Origin: Hahellaceae bacterium
Lineage (GTDB): Bacteria; Pseudomonadota; Gammaproteobacteria; Pseudomonadales; Oleiphilaceae
Reading direction: 5' to 3'
DNA length: 64,000 bases
NCBI GenBank assembly: GCA_016716085.1
Contig: JADJWY010000008.1
Location: forward strand, 124,001-188,000
Within the stretch, counting starts at the first letter, position 1. The number at the start of each line of letters is the position of its first letter. Both the position numbers and the translations under genes were made by a program. This document shows positions 18,653 to 28,382 of the stretch, piece by piece. Under the pieces are notes generated by a model, which saw only the letters and a list, made by a program, of their open reading frames with translations, was not told where the DNA came from and searched no databases.

Positions 18653-21376
18653 ATGTCAGAACAACAATACGTCTACGTCTTTGGTGCCTCACGCACGGAG
18701 GGCGACGCCTCCATGAAAAATCTGCTTGGGGGTAAGGGAGCCAACCTTGCCGAAATGTGTCGTCTGGGTATTTCGGTGCCTGCCGGGTTCACCATCAGTA
18801 CCGAGTCCTGTACCTACTACACCGAGCATGGCAAGGAGGCCACGCTGGACTTGCTGAAATCCCAGGTCGAAGCCGGAATCCGTCAAGTGGAAGCGGAAAT
18901 GGGCCGTCGTTTTGGTGATTCGGAGGATCCGCTATTGTTGTCAGTGCGGTCCGGCGCGCGCGCGTCCATGCCCGGCATGATGGACACCATTCTGAACCTC
19001 GGCCTCAATGATGAGGCGGTCAAAGGACTGGCACTGAAGGCCGGCGACGAACGCTTTGCCTGGGACTCCTATCGCCGCTTCGTGCAGATGTACGGTGATG
19101 TCGTGATGGGCCTGAAACCGGCGTCCAAAGAAGACCATGATCCCTTCGAAGTCATCATCGACATGGTCAAGCAGCAGCAGGGCGTGACACTCGACACTGA
19201 ACTAAGTACTGACGACCTGAAAGAGCTGGTGCAGCGCTTCAAGGCCCTGATACGGGCGCGTCTGGGGCGGGACTTCCCGAGTGATCCCTGGGAACAGCTG
19301 TGGGGCGCGGTGTTTGCGGTGTTTGAAAGCTGGAACAATGAGCGGGCACAGGTGTACCGTGAGTTGAATGACATTCCGGCTTCCTGGGGAACGGCGGTGA
19401 ATGTGCAAACCATGGTTTTCGGCAATTTGGGTGAGCACAGCGCGACCGGTGTCTGTTTCTCGCGGGATGCCGGCACCGGCGAAAACCTGTTCAACGGTGA
19501 GTTTCTGATTAACGCGCAGGGTGAGGATGTGGTTGCCGGTGTGCGCACGCCCCAACAGATTTCGCGCCTCGGCTCCCGCCGCTGGGCGCAACTGGCGCTG
19601 GTCGAAGAAGACACCCGCCGCCAACGCTACCCCTCGCTCGAAGAAGTGATGCCAGAGCTGTATCACCAGTTGGTCGATGCGTCATCCCGTCTCGAGAAAC
19701 ATTACACCGACATGCAGGACATGGAATTTACCATTCAGGAAGGCAAGCTTTGGATGCTGCAGACCCGTAATGGGAAACGCACGGGCGCGGCCATGGTTCG
19801 CATCGCCATGGAGATGTTGCGTGAAGGGCTGATTGATGAAAAAACGGCCCTGGCCCGCGTCAGCCCTGAACGGTTGAATGACCTCCTGCACCCCGTCTTC
19901 GATCCGGCTGCCCTAAAAAAGGCACGCGTCATAGCACGGGGCTTACCGGCCTCCCCCGGGGCCGCCGCCGGACAAATTGTCTTCTTTGCAGACGAAGCCG
20001 AGGCCTGGGCCAACAAAGGTAAGGCCGTCATCCTGGTGCGGCATGAAACCTCTCCCGAAGATTTGCGCGGTATCCATGTTGCCAAAGGTATACTGACCGC
20101 ACGCGGCGGCATGACCTCTCACGCCGCGGTGGTGGCGCGCGGTATGGGTAAATGTTGTATTTCTGGTGCGGGGGCCGTGCATGTGGACCTGCGCGCCCGC
20201 ACGCTGACGATTGGCGATGACACCTACCTGGAAGGCGATTGGATCTCTCTGAACGGGTCAACCGGTGAGGTCTTTGAAGGGCAGGTCACGACCCGTGAAG
20301 CGGAATTGTCCGGCGATTTCGCCGCCCTCATGGAGCTGGCGGATCGCTATCGTAAGCTGGAGGTTCGCGCCAATGCGGACAGTCCAGCAGATGCACGCCT
20401 GGCCCGCACCTTCGGCGCGACCGGGATCGGCTTGTGTCGCACCGAGCATATGTTTTTTGAGGGTGAGCGGATTGTCGCTGTGCGCGAAATGATTCTCGCA
20501 GACAATGAGAAAGGTCGTCGTCGGGCGCTGGCGCGTCTGCTGCCGATTCAGCGCAGCGATTTTGAAGGCCTTTTCCGCGCCATGGATCAACTGCCCGTGA
20601 CCATACGCCTATTAGATCCACCGTTACATGAGTTTGTGCCGCATGATGATGCCAGTCAACGTCAGATGGCTGCCGATATGCAGGTGCCACTGGGACGGAT
20701 CAAGATGCGGGTTGAAGAACTGGCAGAATTTAACCCCATGTTGGGTCACCGTGGTTGTCGCCTGGGTATTACCTACCCCGAAATCACCGAAATGCAGACC
20801 CGCGCCATCATCGAAGCCGCGCTCAATGTGCGGGTGGATGGTGTATCGGTAACGGTCGAGATCATGGTGCCCCTGGTGGGCACCGTCAGAGAGTTCAATG
20901 CCCAGGCCGGGGTGATTCGGCGTACCGCTGAAACCGTCTTCAAGGAGCGGGGCGAGCGGGTTGACTACCTCGTCGGCACCATGATCGAAACCCCACGCGG
21001 GGCATTGACCGCAAACTGCATTGCGGAACAGGCTGAGTTCTTCTCCTTTGGCACCAACGACCTGACCCAAATGACACTGGGATTCTCGCGCGATGATGCC
21101 AGCAAGTTCCTGCCCAACTACCTGAAGCTCGGCATCTACGAACGCGACCCCTTCCGCAGCGTGGACGTCAATGGCGTCGGGCAGCTGGTTGAGCTGGCTG
21201 CGGCGAAAGGGCGAGAGGTACGTCCGGGTATGGAGATGGGCGTCTGTGGTGAACATGGGGGCGATCCCGCCTCAATCGTGTTTTTCCATCATGCGGGTCT
21301 GAACTATGTGAGCTGCTCGCCTTTCCGGGTACCGATTGCGCGACTGGCGGCGGCACAGGCGGCGTTGGATGGGTAG
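18653..21376 (+). CDS. ppdK: Pyruvate, phosphate dikinase
   Basis: A complete 907-residue enzyme of typical length. It interconverts pyruvate + ATP + Pi with phosphoenolpyruvate + AMP + PPi in the cytoplasm. The N-terminal ATP-grasp domain starts KNLLGGKGANLAEMCRLGIS. The swivelling phosphohistidine domain has GGMTSHAAVVARG with catalytic His490. The C-terminal TIM-barrel domain has GLCRTEHMFF, FGTNDLTQM and the catalytic Cys865 in CGEHGGDP. It probably serves gluconeogenesis or anaplerosis. AGGGAA precedes the ATG. The gene is divergent from the condensin operon across about 170 bases, which should hold both promoters, although I could not assign clear boxes. Confidence 0.97.
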   Translation: MSEQQYVYVFGASRTEGDASMKNLLGGKGANLAEMCRLGISVPAGFTISTESCTYYTEHGKEATLDLLKSQVEAGIRQVEAEMGRRFGDSEDPLLLSVRSGARASMPGMMDTILNLGLNDEAVKGLALKAGDERFAWDSYRRFVQMYGDVVMGLKPASKEDHDPFEVIIDMVKQQQGVTLDTELSTDDLKELVQRFKALIRARLGRDFPSDPWEQLWGAVFAVFESWNNERAQVYRELNDIPASWGTAVNVQTMVFGNLGEHSATGVCFSRDAGTGENLFNGEFLINAQGEDVVAGVRTPQQISRLGSRRWAQLALVEEDTRRQRYPSLEEVMPELYHQLVDASSRLEKHYTDMQDMEFTIQEGKLWMLQTRNGKRTGAAMVRIAMEMLREGLIDEKTALARVSPERLNDLLHPVFDPAALKKARVIARGLPASPGAAAGQIVFFADEAEAWANKGKAVILVRHETSPEDLRGIHVAKGILTARGGMTSHAAVVARGMGKCCISGAGAVHVDLRARTLTIGDDTYLEGDWISLNGSTGEVFEGQVTTREAELSGDFAALMELADRYRKLEVRANADSPADARLARTFGATGIGLCRTEHMFFEGERIVAVREMILADNEKGRRRALARLLPIQRSDFEGLFRAMDQLPVTIRLLDPPLHEFVPHDDASQRQMAADMQVPLGRIKMRVEELAEFNPMLGHRGCRLGITYPEITEMQTRAIIEAALNVRVDGVSVTVEIMVPLVGTVREFNAQAGVIRRTAETVFKERGERVDYLVGTMIETPRGALTANCIAEQAEFFSFGTNDLTQMTLGFSRDDASKFLPNYLKLGIYERDPFRSVDVNGVGQLVELAAAKGREVRPGMEMGVCGEHGGDPASIVFFHHAGLNYVSCSPFRVPIARLAAAQAALDG

Positions 21377-21408
21377 TCTTGCTCAGGGGCGCCGCCCCCC
21401 TGGTTAGC

Positions 21409-22479
21409 TCATTGACGGCCGGATGCATGGCGGAAGAAAAAGGCGAAGCCATTCACCATGCGCCCGACCTCTCTCACCATGCGATAATTAAATTGCGCGT
21501 CGCCATGCGAGATGAGTGAAGACACCACTAAAGACGCGGATTTCCTGCGTTCGGCCATCTGCGCATTCAATCGCTCAGATTGATGTCTTGGGATGACCCG
21601 GTCATGGCTGCCGTGCAAGAGAAATACCCGAGCCTTGAGCGTGTCCAGCCGATTAGCGACATTCAGCGCCTGAAATTCAGAGGCCAGAACGGGGCTTGCC
21701 TGTTCCAGCAACGCGATCCGGAAGGCTGCATCGTCAAACAGCCGTTGAGCAAGCTGGCGCTGCTCAGGTGCAAAGCGCTCCATGACCACTGATAACGCCG
21801 GCTGTCCAAGCTGGTCAGTGGGCGAGGCGCCCCGCTCCCTGCGTGAGGCATTGATATTCTCCTGAATTGCCGCGTCCAGCGCGTCAAGTAAGAAGGTTTC
21901 GCCTGCCAGATCGGTGGCCGCCAACAATTTCTTCAGGACGATATAGCGCCCATAAGGATCTGCGTGCGCGTCTTTCATGAGGTATTCGATGACGGACTCG
22001 ACGTGGCTGAAGGCACCTATGGCACAGACCGCATCAACCTGACCGGCGAGGTGTGGCAAAGAGGCCGCGGACAGAGAGAGTGCGCCGGAAAAGGAGGGTG
22101 CCAGCAAACTCAGACGACCCCTCGGCGCCAGTTCCGGGTGATGGAGGACGGCTTCCATGGCCTCGCCAATACGATGAATCTGTTGCTCGCTGATGGTTAA
22201 GGTCCGAATGCAGGGGAAATCCGGTGCGATCACCCGAAACCCTGCCTGCGCCAGCGCATGTCCGAGCACAATCAATCGCTCATCACGATTACCGAGCACG
22301 GTCATGCCATGAACCAGCATGATGACGCCATGCACCTTCTTCGGTGGTTCGATGACATCGACGTCATAGCGAACACCGGAAGGACTGATCAGGGGCAAGG
22401 TGCGCGAGTGGGTGGCTGGAAGCAGACGGCCGCGCTGCATGGCCCAAATGGTTTGAATGGCTTGTTGTGTTGCTCGCAT
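21409..22479 (-). CDS. Alpha/beta hydrolase
   Basis: A 356-residue protein with an alpha/beta-hydrolase fold. HGVIMLVHGMT is the oxyanion-hole strand and loop. LSLLAPSFSGALS is the nucleophile-elbow position, with Ser in A-P-S-F-S-G instead of the common G-x-S-x-G. FLLHGSHDRVIP supplies the catalytic Asp, and SSLISHGDAQF supplies the His. There is no signal peptide or membrane segment. The substrate is unknown. It is convergent with ppdK; a GC-rich hairpin without a clear T run (about 21384-21402) lies between the stops. Confidence 0.82.
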   Translation of the reverse strand: MRATQQAIQTIWAMQRGRLLPATHSRTLPLISPSGVRYDVDVIEPPKKVHGVIMLVHGMTVLGNRDERLIVLGHALAQAGFRVIAPDFPCIRTLTISEQQIHRIGEAMEAVLHHPELAPRGRLSLLAPSFSGALSLSAASLPHLAGQVDAVCAIGAFSHVESVIEYLMKDAHADPYGRYIVLKKLLAATDLAGETFLLDALDAAIQENINASRRERGASPTDQLGQPALSVVMERFAPEQRQLAQRLFDDAAFRIALLEQASPVLASEFQALNVANRLDTLKARVFLLHGSHDRVIPRHQSERLNAQMAERRKSASLVVSSLISHGDAQFNYRMVREVGRMVNGFAFFFRHASGRQ

Positions 22480-22531
22480 GTGCCCGCTTCCTCTGCGCGA
22501 AGCTGGTTGAAAAAGTGGGGCGTATTATTCC

Positions 22532-23362
22532 CTATTGGTCCGACCCAATCCAGTCACTCAGGGTCAAACCATACGCGGCAAGGATTTCAGCCTGGCGTCC
22601 GTTTTCTTTCAATTGCGTGACACCGGCGTCCAATGCATCGGCCCAGACTGCGCTATGTGGTGCATGTTTATGAAACGCCAGGTAAACCTGATCGATGCTT
22701 TTCGCGCAGCCCGCCACCTGAATCTCGCGGCTGAGATCGCTGCGCATCAATTCGTAGGCGATGACATTGCGATCTTCTGCGAAGGTATCAATCCGATCCG
22801 ACAGCATGAGCTTGAAAAGGCGGGCATGGGTGTTATCGCCGCTGACCGGCAGCACCTGTTTGGTATGGCGGTGAGCCTTAATCCAATCATCCATCCCCTC
22901 CGGGCTGTTGAAGCCGTAGTCATTGATCCAGCCAAAACGGATCGAATCCAGGGACGCTATACCTGTGAACGTCCACTTCGATCCTGCCTTCCGATAGAAA
23001 CACACCTGTGAGTTGCCAAGCGGGGTAGAGGGGAAGCGATAGTGATTCTCATTGTTTTGATCTCGGGCCATCCCGACAATTCCGTCAGCCTCGCCATTCT
23101 GAACCATCAATTTGGCGCGGGCCCAATTCGTGATCTGGTAGTCAATTGTAATGCCGGACAGCGCGAGCGCCTCGCGGGCAATATCAATCATGAATCCCTG
23201 TTGAGTGCTATCCTGCTGGCAATTAAAAGGACACCAGGGATCCGCCACGATGACCAGCGTCTGAGTTGTCGTTTCAGCCTGCGCAGTCAGCAAGGCCACC
23301 GACAAGGATAACGCGGTGGATAACCGAAGCGCTATGTGCAAGGTTGGATGCGTTCGCTGCAT
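22532..23362 (-). CDS. Periplasmic solute-binding protein (amino-acid-type, PBPb fold)
   Basis: About 276 residues from the ATG at 23362, chosen because AAGGAA sits upstream and a clean signal peptide follows (cleaved near TAQAE). The body begins TLVIVADPWCPFNCQ, then GFMIDIAREALALSGITIDY and ARAKLMVQNGEADGIVGMAR, the opening of a type-II periplasmic binding protein. No transporter permease is adjacent. It belongs to the stand-alone transporter-substrate-binding proteins common in marine gammaproteobacteria. These may feed an unlinked ABC system or act as sensor domains. The ligand is unknown. Confidence 0.85.
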   Translation of the reverse strand: MQRTHPTLHIALRLSTALSLSVALLTAQAETTTQTLVIVADPWCPFNCQQDSTQQGFMIDIAREALALSGITIDYQITNWARAKLMVQNGEADGIVGMARDQNNENHYRFPSTPLGNSQVCFYRKAGSKWTFTGIASLDSIRFGWINDYGFNSPEGMDDWIKAHRHTKQVLPVSGDNTHARLFKLMLSDRIDTFAEDRNVIAYELMRSDLSREIQVAGCAKSIDQVYLAFHKHAPHSAVWADALDAGVTQLKENGRQAEILAAYGLTLSDWIGSDQ

Positions 23363-23403
23363 CGTGGGAATTTCCTTATGAGCTCTGCTGAGTATAGACG
23401 ACT

Positions 23404-24261
23404 TTACTTTGGCAAGCGGGCGTGACTCAACCACTCACGGGGTGAACATCCCATACGCGCGGCAAACGCCCTTGCCAGCGCCGAGGCGGAGGCGTATCCC
23501 ATGGCGTTGGCGATAACTCCTACGGCCTCACCCTTTTGCAGGCGGGACTGCACGATGGTCATGCGCCAATCGGCCAGGTAGTCGCCGGGTGTTTGCCCCA
23601 TCACATCCCGAAAAGTTGATGCAAAGGTCGTTCGGGAAAGTCCTGCTGTTTCGGCCATCGACTCCAGGCGCCAGGGTTTACCTGGGTGTTCATGCAAGGC
23701 GACCAGCAGTGGCGCCAGGCGCGGGTGAGACAGGCCTGTGAACAAACCGGGGGGAATGCCAGCCTGCTCAGGGTGGTCGAGTAACCAGCGTAAGAGCTGA
23801 ATCAGCACAATCTCGAACAGGCGATTGGCTAGCAGACGATGGCCGCATCGAACCTGGTCCGTTTCAGCAAAAAGAAGCTTCAGTGCTGCTTCAAGTCCAT
23901 TCACGGCCGACAGCGGTAAGTGAATCAGCGGGGGGAGGGCGTTAACCAGGGGGTTGGTCTGACCGCCCTGGAAATCCACGGTCGCACAGGTGAAGTCGCT
24001 GCCTTCCTGCGGTGGATTATGAAACCGGTGTGTGACAGGGCGTGGATAGAATAACAGGCTGGGTTCAGTGATGTGAATCTCTGAGGGTAGCCCGTAACCC
24101 CGCGGATGTGTCACGCTCAACGGCCCCCTTCGAAGTACGTGCAGATAGCCCACGCCGCCGTCCGCAGGAAAAGTCTGCAGCCCACACAGCGGGCCGCTAT
24201 GGGACAGCTCAACCTGAACGGCAAATCGATCGAGCAAGGCGGAAAGTCGGTCAAATGCCAT
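23404..24261 (-). CDS. AraC-family transcriptional regulator
   Basis: A 285-residue protein. The N-terminal half is a cupin-like sensor domain with YLHVLRRGPLSVTHP and LLFYPRPVTHRFH. The C-terminal 100 residues are the two-helix-turn-helix AraC DNA-binding domain: WRLESMAETAGLSRTTFAST, then GEAVGVIANAMGYASASAL, then a closing GCSPREWLSH. It is divergent from the exported-protein gene at 24370 with about 108 bases between, a usual arrangement for a regulator and its target. The solute-binding-protein gene lies immediately downstream on the same strand. The inducer is unknown. Confidence 0.93.
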   Translation of the reverse strand: MAFDRLSALLDRFAVQVELSHSGPLCGLQTFPADGGVGYLHVLRRGPLSVTHPRGYGLPSEIHITEPSLLFYPRPVTHRFHNPPQEGSDFTCATVDFQGGQTNPLVNALPPLIHLPLSAVNGLEAALKLLFAETDQVRCGHRLLANRLFEIVLIQLLRWLLDHPEQAGIPPGLFTGLSHPRLAPLLVALHEHPGKPWRLESMAETAGLSRTTFASTFRDVMGQTPGDYLADWRMTIVQSRLQKGEAVGVIANAMGYASASALARAFAARMGCSPREWLSHARLPK

Positions 24262-24369
24262 GAGTAATCCGTACGATATGGATGAAAATGTGGACTAAGA
24301 GAACCCAATCATACGTGCCATTGAAGGATACTGCCAGTCACACAAACGATCAATCGAGGGAGATGTGAT

Positions 24370-25053
24370 ATGAGAAGGTATATTGTTCTACTGGCAAGCG
24401 TAACAGCACTTTCAGTTCATGCGCGAGAGGCGGTGCATCCCGCATTTGACATCGTTCAGGCCCATATCACCACGGAGGGCAATGTGGCGAAATTTCACAT
24501 GGCAGTCAGTGGCAAAGCTGGAGATAAAACGCCTGAGAAGACTGGCGCGCTTGCGGGAAGTTCTGTTTTTTCCTATGTCTGGCCGACGACGCTTGACCCT
24601 GCGTCGGTCGGTTTTGAGTCCGGTAGTGGCATACTTTCACTGGCGGTCACGGCGCATCCTGATTTTGATGACACCCCCTTGTTTCCGGCACCACTGGGGA
24701 GCTGGCACTCGCATTGGGTCGTTCTGCAGCCCGATGACGCCTGTGGCAAAGGGCATTTGAAAGTGGCTGATATTCCAGAGGGTGCGAAACCCAAACTGCC
24801 CAAAACCTGGCCTGGACTACCGCTGTTAATTGACAGCCCCGGCTGGGTTCCACAATTCGACGGCGAGTCGGTCGTGGTCAAGGTTCCCTTTGATGATATT
24901 CAGGCCGTGGAATCGGCGCGTTTTGACGGCGTGACCGCAGGGCTCAGAGTCAACGCCAGTGCCCATAGCCCGCTGCTGTGTGTCGAGGATGTCTTCAAGG
25001 TGGCCTCGGGCGATTTGTCCCTGCCGGGCAAAGTCAATCAGCTGCGCCATTGA
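24370..25053 (+). CDS. Exported protein of unknown function
   Basis: A 227-residue protein with a short signal peptide (MRRYIVLLASVTALSVHA). The mature part contains PAFDIVQAHITTEGNVAKFH and WPGLPLLIDSPGWVP, with only two cysteines. The composition suggests an all-beta periplasmic domain. I recognise no family. An AGGGAG-like ribosome site precedes the ATG. It is divergent from the AraC regulator and may be under its control. Its stop lies 1 base from the end of the convergent nuclease gene. Confidence 0.7.
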   Translation: MRRYIVLLASVTALSVHAREAVHPAFDIVQAHITTEGNVAKFHMAVSGKAGDKTPEKTGALAGSSVFSYVWPTTLDPASVGFESGSGILSLAVTAHPDFDDTPLFPAPLGSWHSHWVVLQPDDACGKGHLKVADIPEGAKPKLPKTWPGLPLLIDSPGWVPQFDGESVVVKVPFDDIQAVESARFDGVTAGLRVNASAHSPLLCVEDVFKVASGDLSLPGKVNQLRH

Positions 25054-25054
25054 C

Positions 25055-25663
25055 TTAACCGCATACATGCGTCTTAAGGCTGGAATACGCCTGACTTTCT
25101 TGCGGCGACAGCGTCAGTTGGTACTGTTTTGAGAGGCGGATAAACCTCACGACATACTGGCAATGGAAGGCGCTATCCGGTGGTAACCACTCCAGGGGGG
25201 ATTTTGCACCTTTGGAGCGGTTTGCCCTGGCCTGAACTGCAAACAGATTCGCTTCATCATTGGCGAACTGCTTGCGCTGCTCTGCAGACCAGAGATCGGC
25301 GCCGCGCTCCCAGGCCCACTTTAAGGGGACCAGGTGGTCGATATCCATATCCCGTGCCTGATAAAACGTCTGGCCGGTATAGGGGTCCAGCCAGCGCCCT
25401 CGCTCCACACTGCATTCGCTGTCTGTCATTTCCACTGTGCTGGTGGAGAGCTTTTTCAGCACCTCGGCGCGTGTATTCAGACAGTCCCGGTCAGCGTCGA
25501 TCCAATTGCCAAACGCCGTGCGCTTGAAGACGGTTTTCGGGGCATGCGTGGCATCGTCAGCATTCGTCTGGTTGCCTTTGTGATCCTGAGGGAAGGAGCA
25601 CGCGCTTAATCCGAAGGAAAACAGGACAATCACATAAAGCCCACATCGCGGCAAAGTGCTCAC
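25055..25663 (-). CDS. Lipoprotein HNH-type nuclease (DUF1524/GmrSD C-terminal-like)
   Basis: A 202-residue protein with a lipoprotein signal, FGLSAC (Cys22), so the mature protein is predicted to be membrane-anchored outside the cytoplasm. The domain has NWIDADRDCLNTRAEVL, RGRWLDPYTGQTF, the HNH-like MDIDHLVPLKWAWERGADLW, NLFAVQARANRSKGAKSP and a closing WLPP. This is the pattern of DUF1524-type secreted nucleases. Asp-His of IDH and the later Asn would form the beta-beta-alpha-metal site. The likely role is breakdown of extracellular DNA for nutrients, or a periplasmic barrier. It is convergent with the exported-protein gene. Confidence 0.87.
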   Translation of the reverse strand: MSTLPRCGLYVIVLFSFGLSACSFPQDHKGNQTNADDATHAPKTVFKRTAFGNWIDADRDCLNTRAEVLKKLSTSTVEMTDSECSVERGRWLDPYTGQTFYQARDMDIDHLVPLKWAWERGADLWSAEQRKQFANDEANLFAVQARANRSKGAKSPLEWLPPDSAFHCQYVVRFIRLSKQYQLTLSPQESQAYSSLKTHVCG

Positions 25664-25930
25664 AAAATATCCTAGTGCTATGAAAAATAGGTGGATATTG
25701 TCAGTTTAGCGAGTGCAGATGAGCCTTGGCCAGTGTCGCTTGATTACGGGTTTTTAACGCATGCCGATGACGTTTTGGTCGAAATATCTGAAGCGGTTCA
25801 CAGTCTTAGTGTGCACCTGTCGCATTCTGGGGTATTTCATCTAAAAGGACGATGCTGTGCTCGGTGTAAATACGTATTATTGGGGCTCTAGGATGTATAA
25901 GTTATTAAAATTCAAGGACAAGAAACCCCT

Positions 25931-27121
25931 ATGCATAACAAAACTTACCTGCACTGGTTTTTCGCAACGGTCATCTGTTTCCTGTCAATTTCGGTCTCTG
26001 CGGCAACGATAGATAAGCAACCTAAAAATCTGTCGAAAAAAGCGGGTCAGTATGCCCAGTTCTCGACCCTCGTCAGTGGCAAGAATCTACGCCTGCAGTG
26101 GTTCAAGGATGGCAAAAAGATTGCTGGCGCTACACGCAGAACGTTAGTCCTGAGTAAGGTCAGGATCGCCAACGCGGGTACTTACTACCTCAGAGCAGCG
26201 GATGCCCAAAGCACGGTCTATTCCCGCAGGGTTAACCTGAGTGTCAATGGTATAACGACCGCTCCACCTGCGGTTGCCTCTATATCCAAACATCCGGTTT
26301 CAGTGACCAAAAAAGTGGGACAATACGCCCAGTTCACGGTTTCGCTGTCCAATGTCGTACGACCTAAATTCCAATGGTTTTTGAATGGTCAGGCGCTGCA
26401 GGGTGCGAATAAGCGACTATTGTCTATCCCTTGGGTAACCGGAAAGTCAGCAGGGGCTTACTCCGTCACCGTAAGCCATGCGGACGGTAAACTACGAAGC
26501 AAAGTCGCTGCGCTTAAGGTAAAGGGTGTTTCTGGTTCGCCCAATCCCAACCCGGGTAGCGAGGAAGAAAATCCGGCGCCCCCATCAGGGTCAGTCGGCG
26601 ATACGGGCCCGGTCATTCAATTGAATCCCAGTTCTGAGGCAGTCATTCAGGGTGAGAGTGTTACCCTGAATGTGGGCGCTACAGGCACGGGTACCTTGAA
26701 GTACAGCTGGCGCAAGGATGGTAAAATCATTTATACCTCCGGTCTTCCGTCCTACACCATCACTGCCATGAGTCTTTCCGATCTGGGGGCCTATGATGTA
26801 GTGGTCAGCGATCAGTCAGGGTCAAGCACCAGCAGTAAAGCCATTCTTTCACTGCAGGATGACAGACAGGTAACACTTGCCTGGCTGCCGCCAGACCAGC
26901 GTGTTGATGGAAGCGCTCTGCCTGCTTCAGAAATTAAGGGCTATCGTGTCTATCACATCGGTTCTGATAAAAAAGACTATGTGCACGATGTTGAGGGCGG
27001 CGCGACAGAATTCACAATCAACGACCTTGGTAAGGGCGTTCACTATTTCAGTATGACCAGTATTGATAATCGTGGACGGGAAAGTGATCCATCAGAGATG
27101 GTCAATAAAACCATTCGCTAA
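25931..27121 (+). CDS. Secreted protein with three Ig-like domains and a fibronectin-III-like domain
   Basis: A 396-residue protein with a signal peptide (ending SVSAA). Two similar Ig-like domains (about 24-105 and 115-200) share the pattern KKAGQYAQF ... QWF-x-x-G and end in Y-x-x-x-V strands. A Pro/Gly/Glu-rich linker (about 202-225) follows, then a third Ig domain with KYSWRKDGKII and LGAYDVVVSD. The C-terminal 90 residues look like FN3, with VTLAWLPP, GYRVYHIG and YFSMTSIDNRGRESDPS. Such modules mediate binding to surfaces, glycans or cellulose. No catalytic domain is present. The 267-base spacer upstream holds no recognisable gene. Confidence 0.8.
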   Translation: MHNKTYLHWFFATVICFLSISVSAATIDKQPKNLSKKAGQYAQFSTLVSGKNLRLQWFKDGKKIAGATRRTLVLSKVRIANAGTYYLRAADAQSTVYSRRVNLSVNGITTAPPAVASISKHPVSVTKKVGQYAQFTVSLSNVVRPKFQWFLNGQALQGANKRLLSIPWVTGKSAGAYSVTVSHADGKLRSKVAALKVKGVSGSPNPNPGSEEENPAPPSGSVGDTGPVIQLNPSSEAVIQGESVTLNVGATGTGTLKYSWRKDGKIIYTSGLPSYTITAMSLSDLGAYDVVVSDQSGSSTSSKAILSLQDDRQVTLAWLPPDQRVDGSALPASEIKGYRVYHIGSDKKDYVHDVEGGATEFTINDLGKGVHYFSMTSIDNRGRESDPSEMVNKTIR

Positions 27122-27228
27122 GCGGCTTAGCAATACGCTGTCAGAGTGTATTTCTGAGCGTCTTATTCCACACAAGTAAAGGTTTCACTTTATACTGGCT
27201 GTAAATTTCTCAATGTACGAGGGAAACG

Positions 27229-28353
27229 ATGCCAGTAGAATTCGAAAATCAAGGTAAAAACGTTCGCAGTCAGGCCACCCGGTTCGGGGCTTGGCTGGCG
27301 CTGATCCTGTCCTTATGGGCTACGGGCCTGCGTGCTGAAGCCCTGACAGAAAGCCAGCACGCGATGGCGCAGAGCATCAAGACCTTGCTGGAAACCAACC
27401 TCTACACCTTCTCAGCCGATGTGCAGCGGCATTATTCCGAGCGGCTTTACCGTATGACCGGCAAAAGCCTTTATCTGCCCCCCATGATGGGCTACGTGAT
27501 GACCGTCGGCCATCAGCTGGAACAGGACGCTGAGCGTTATAAGGATGCCGCGTATCGGAAACGGCGTACCGAGGCACTGCTGGGGCATGAGTCGGCAACC
27601 TGCCTTAACCTGGGTAAGTCGGAGGTGAGGCGTGAACTCCTGCGTCGATGGGGGGATCTCGCCTTTTCATTGGAGGTGCTGTGTCGGGTCAATATCGTTC
27701 GCAGCTACGGTGTGCTGGGCAGCGGTTGGTTTGATCATCAGGAGGCGTGGATCGATATTGTGGATGACCCGCGGATTGCCGAATTCGTGGTAGATCCCGA
27801 GGTTATTCGTATCTACGGTGCGCAGGCGGCAACCTTCGTATATTACCTGCTCGACCTGGGCGTTCGGGATCAGGTTGCCGCGTTTGCGGCGGCTTTGCGG
27901 CGTGAGGTTAACGGTGAGCGACCGGGTAGTCAGCCCTTTGATTTCACGCTGCGTATCTATTCCCTGACCCATCTGGTTCTGGCGGCCAGCCGCTTTTACC
28001 AGCAGCCGGTAAGTCGTGCTGAATTTGCCTGGGTCTATGACGATTTTGACCGTAACCTGGATGCCATCATTAATGATACCCGCCCGGATGTTATCGCCGA
28101 GGTTGGCATTTGCTATGCGCTTGCCGGAGAAGCCGACACCCCCACCGTTGCGCGTTTGCGCAAGGCGCTTGAGCGTTCATTCCGGCCGGAGATCAACATG
28201 ATTCCGGCGGTAGATGGTACACACCGCTTACAGCAGGGCGAGCACCGTAATGTGCTCGCGTTGATGTTGCTGACCTGGCCGCAGAAACTCCACCCCGGCC
28301 CGAACCTGCCAGATTTTGAGGTATGGCGGGAGTTGCAGCCGGTGGTGCAGTAG
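27229..28353 (+). CDS. Exported protein resembling DUF3541
   Basis: A 374-residue protein with a signal peptide (hydrophobic core AWLALILSLWATG, cleavage near RAEA). The rest is helical and contains HYSERLYRMTGKSLYLPPMM, LYSLTHLV-type segments (IYSLTHLVLAASRFYQQP) and EVGICYALAGE. I associate this pattern and length with the uncharacterised DUF3541 family found in marine gammaproteobacteria, at moderate confidence. The helical hairpin repeat with conserved His/Arg resembles alpha-toroid enzymes, but no catalytic assignment is possible. AGGGAAACG precedes the ATG. Confidence 0.62.
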   Translation: MPVEFENQGKNVRSQATRFGAWLALILSLWATGLRAEALTESQHAMAQSIKTLLETNLYTFSADVQRHYSERLYRMTGKSLYLPPMMGYVMTVGHQLEQDAERYKDAAYRKRRTEALLGHESATCLNLGKSEVRRELLRRWGDLAFSLEVLCRVNIVRSYGVLGSGWFDHQEAWIDIVDDPRIAEFVVDPEVIRIYGAQAATFVYYLLDLGVRDQVAAFAAALRREVNGERPGSQPFDFTLRIYSLTHLVLAASRFYQQPVSRAEFAWVYDDFDRNLDAIINDTRPDVIAEVGICYALAGEADTPTVARLRKALERSFRPEINMIPAVDGTHRLQQGEHRNVLALMLLTWPQKLHPGPNLPDFEVWRELQPVVQ

Positions 28354-28382
28354 TGGGTCTGCGATGGCCGCTCCCCACACGG

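Noticed and set aside
25691..25891. 66-codon open frame upstream of the Ig-domain gene
   Set aside because: No ribosome site, no recognisable content; treated as part of the intergenic region.
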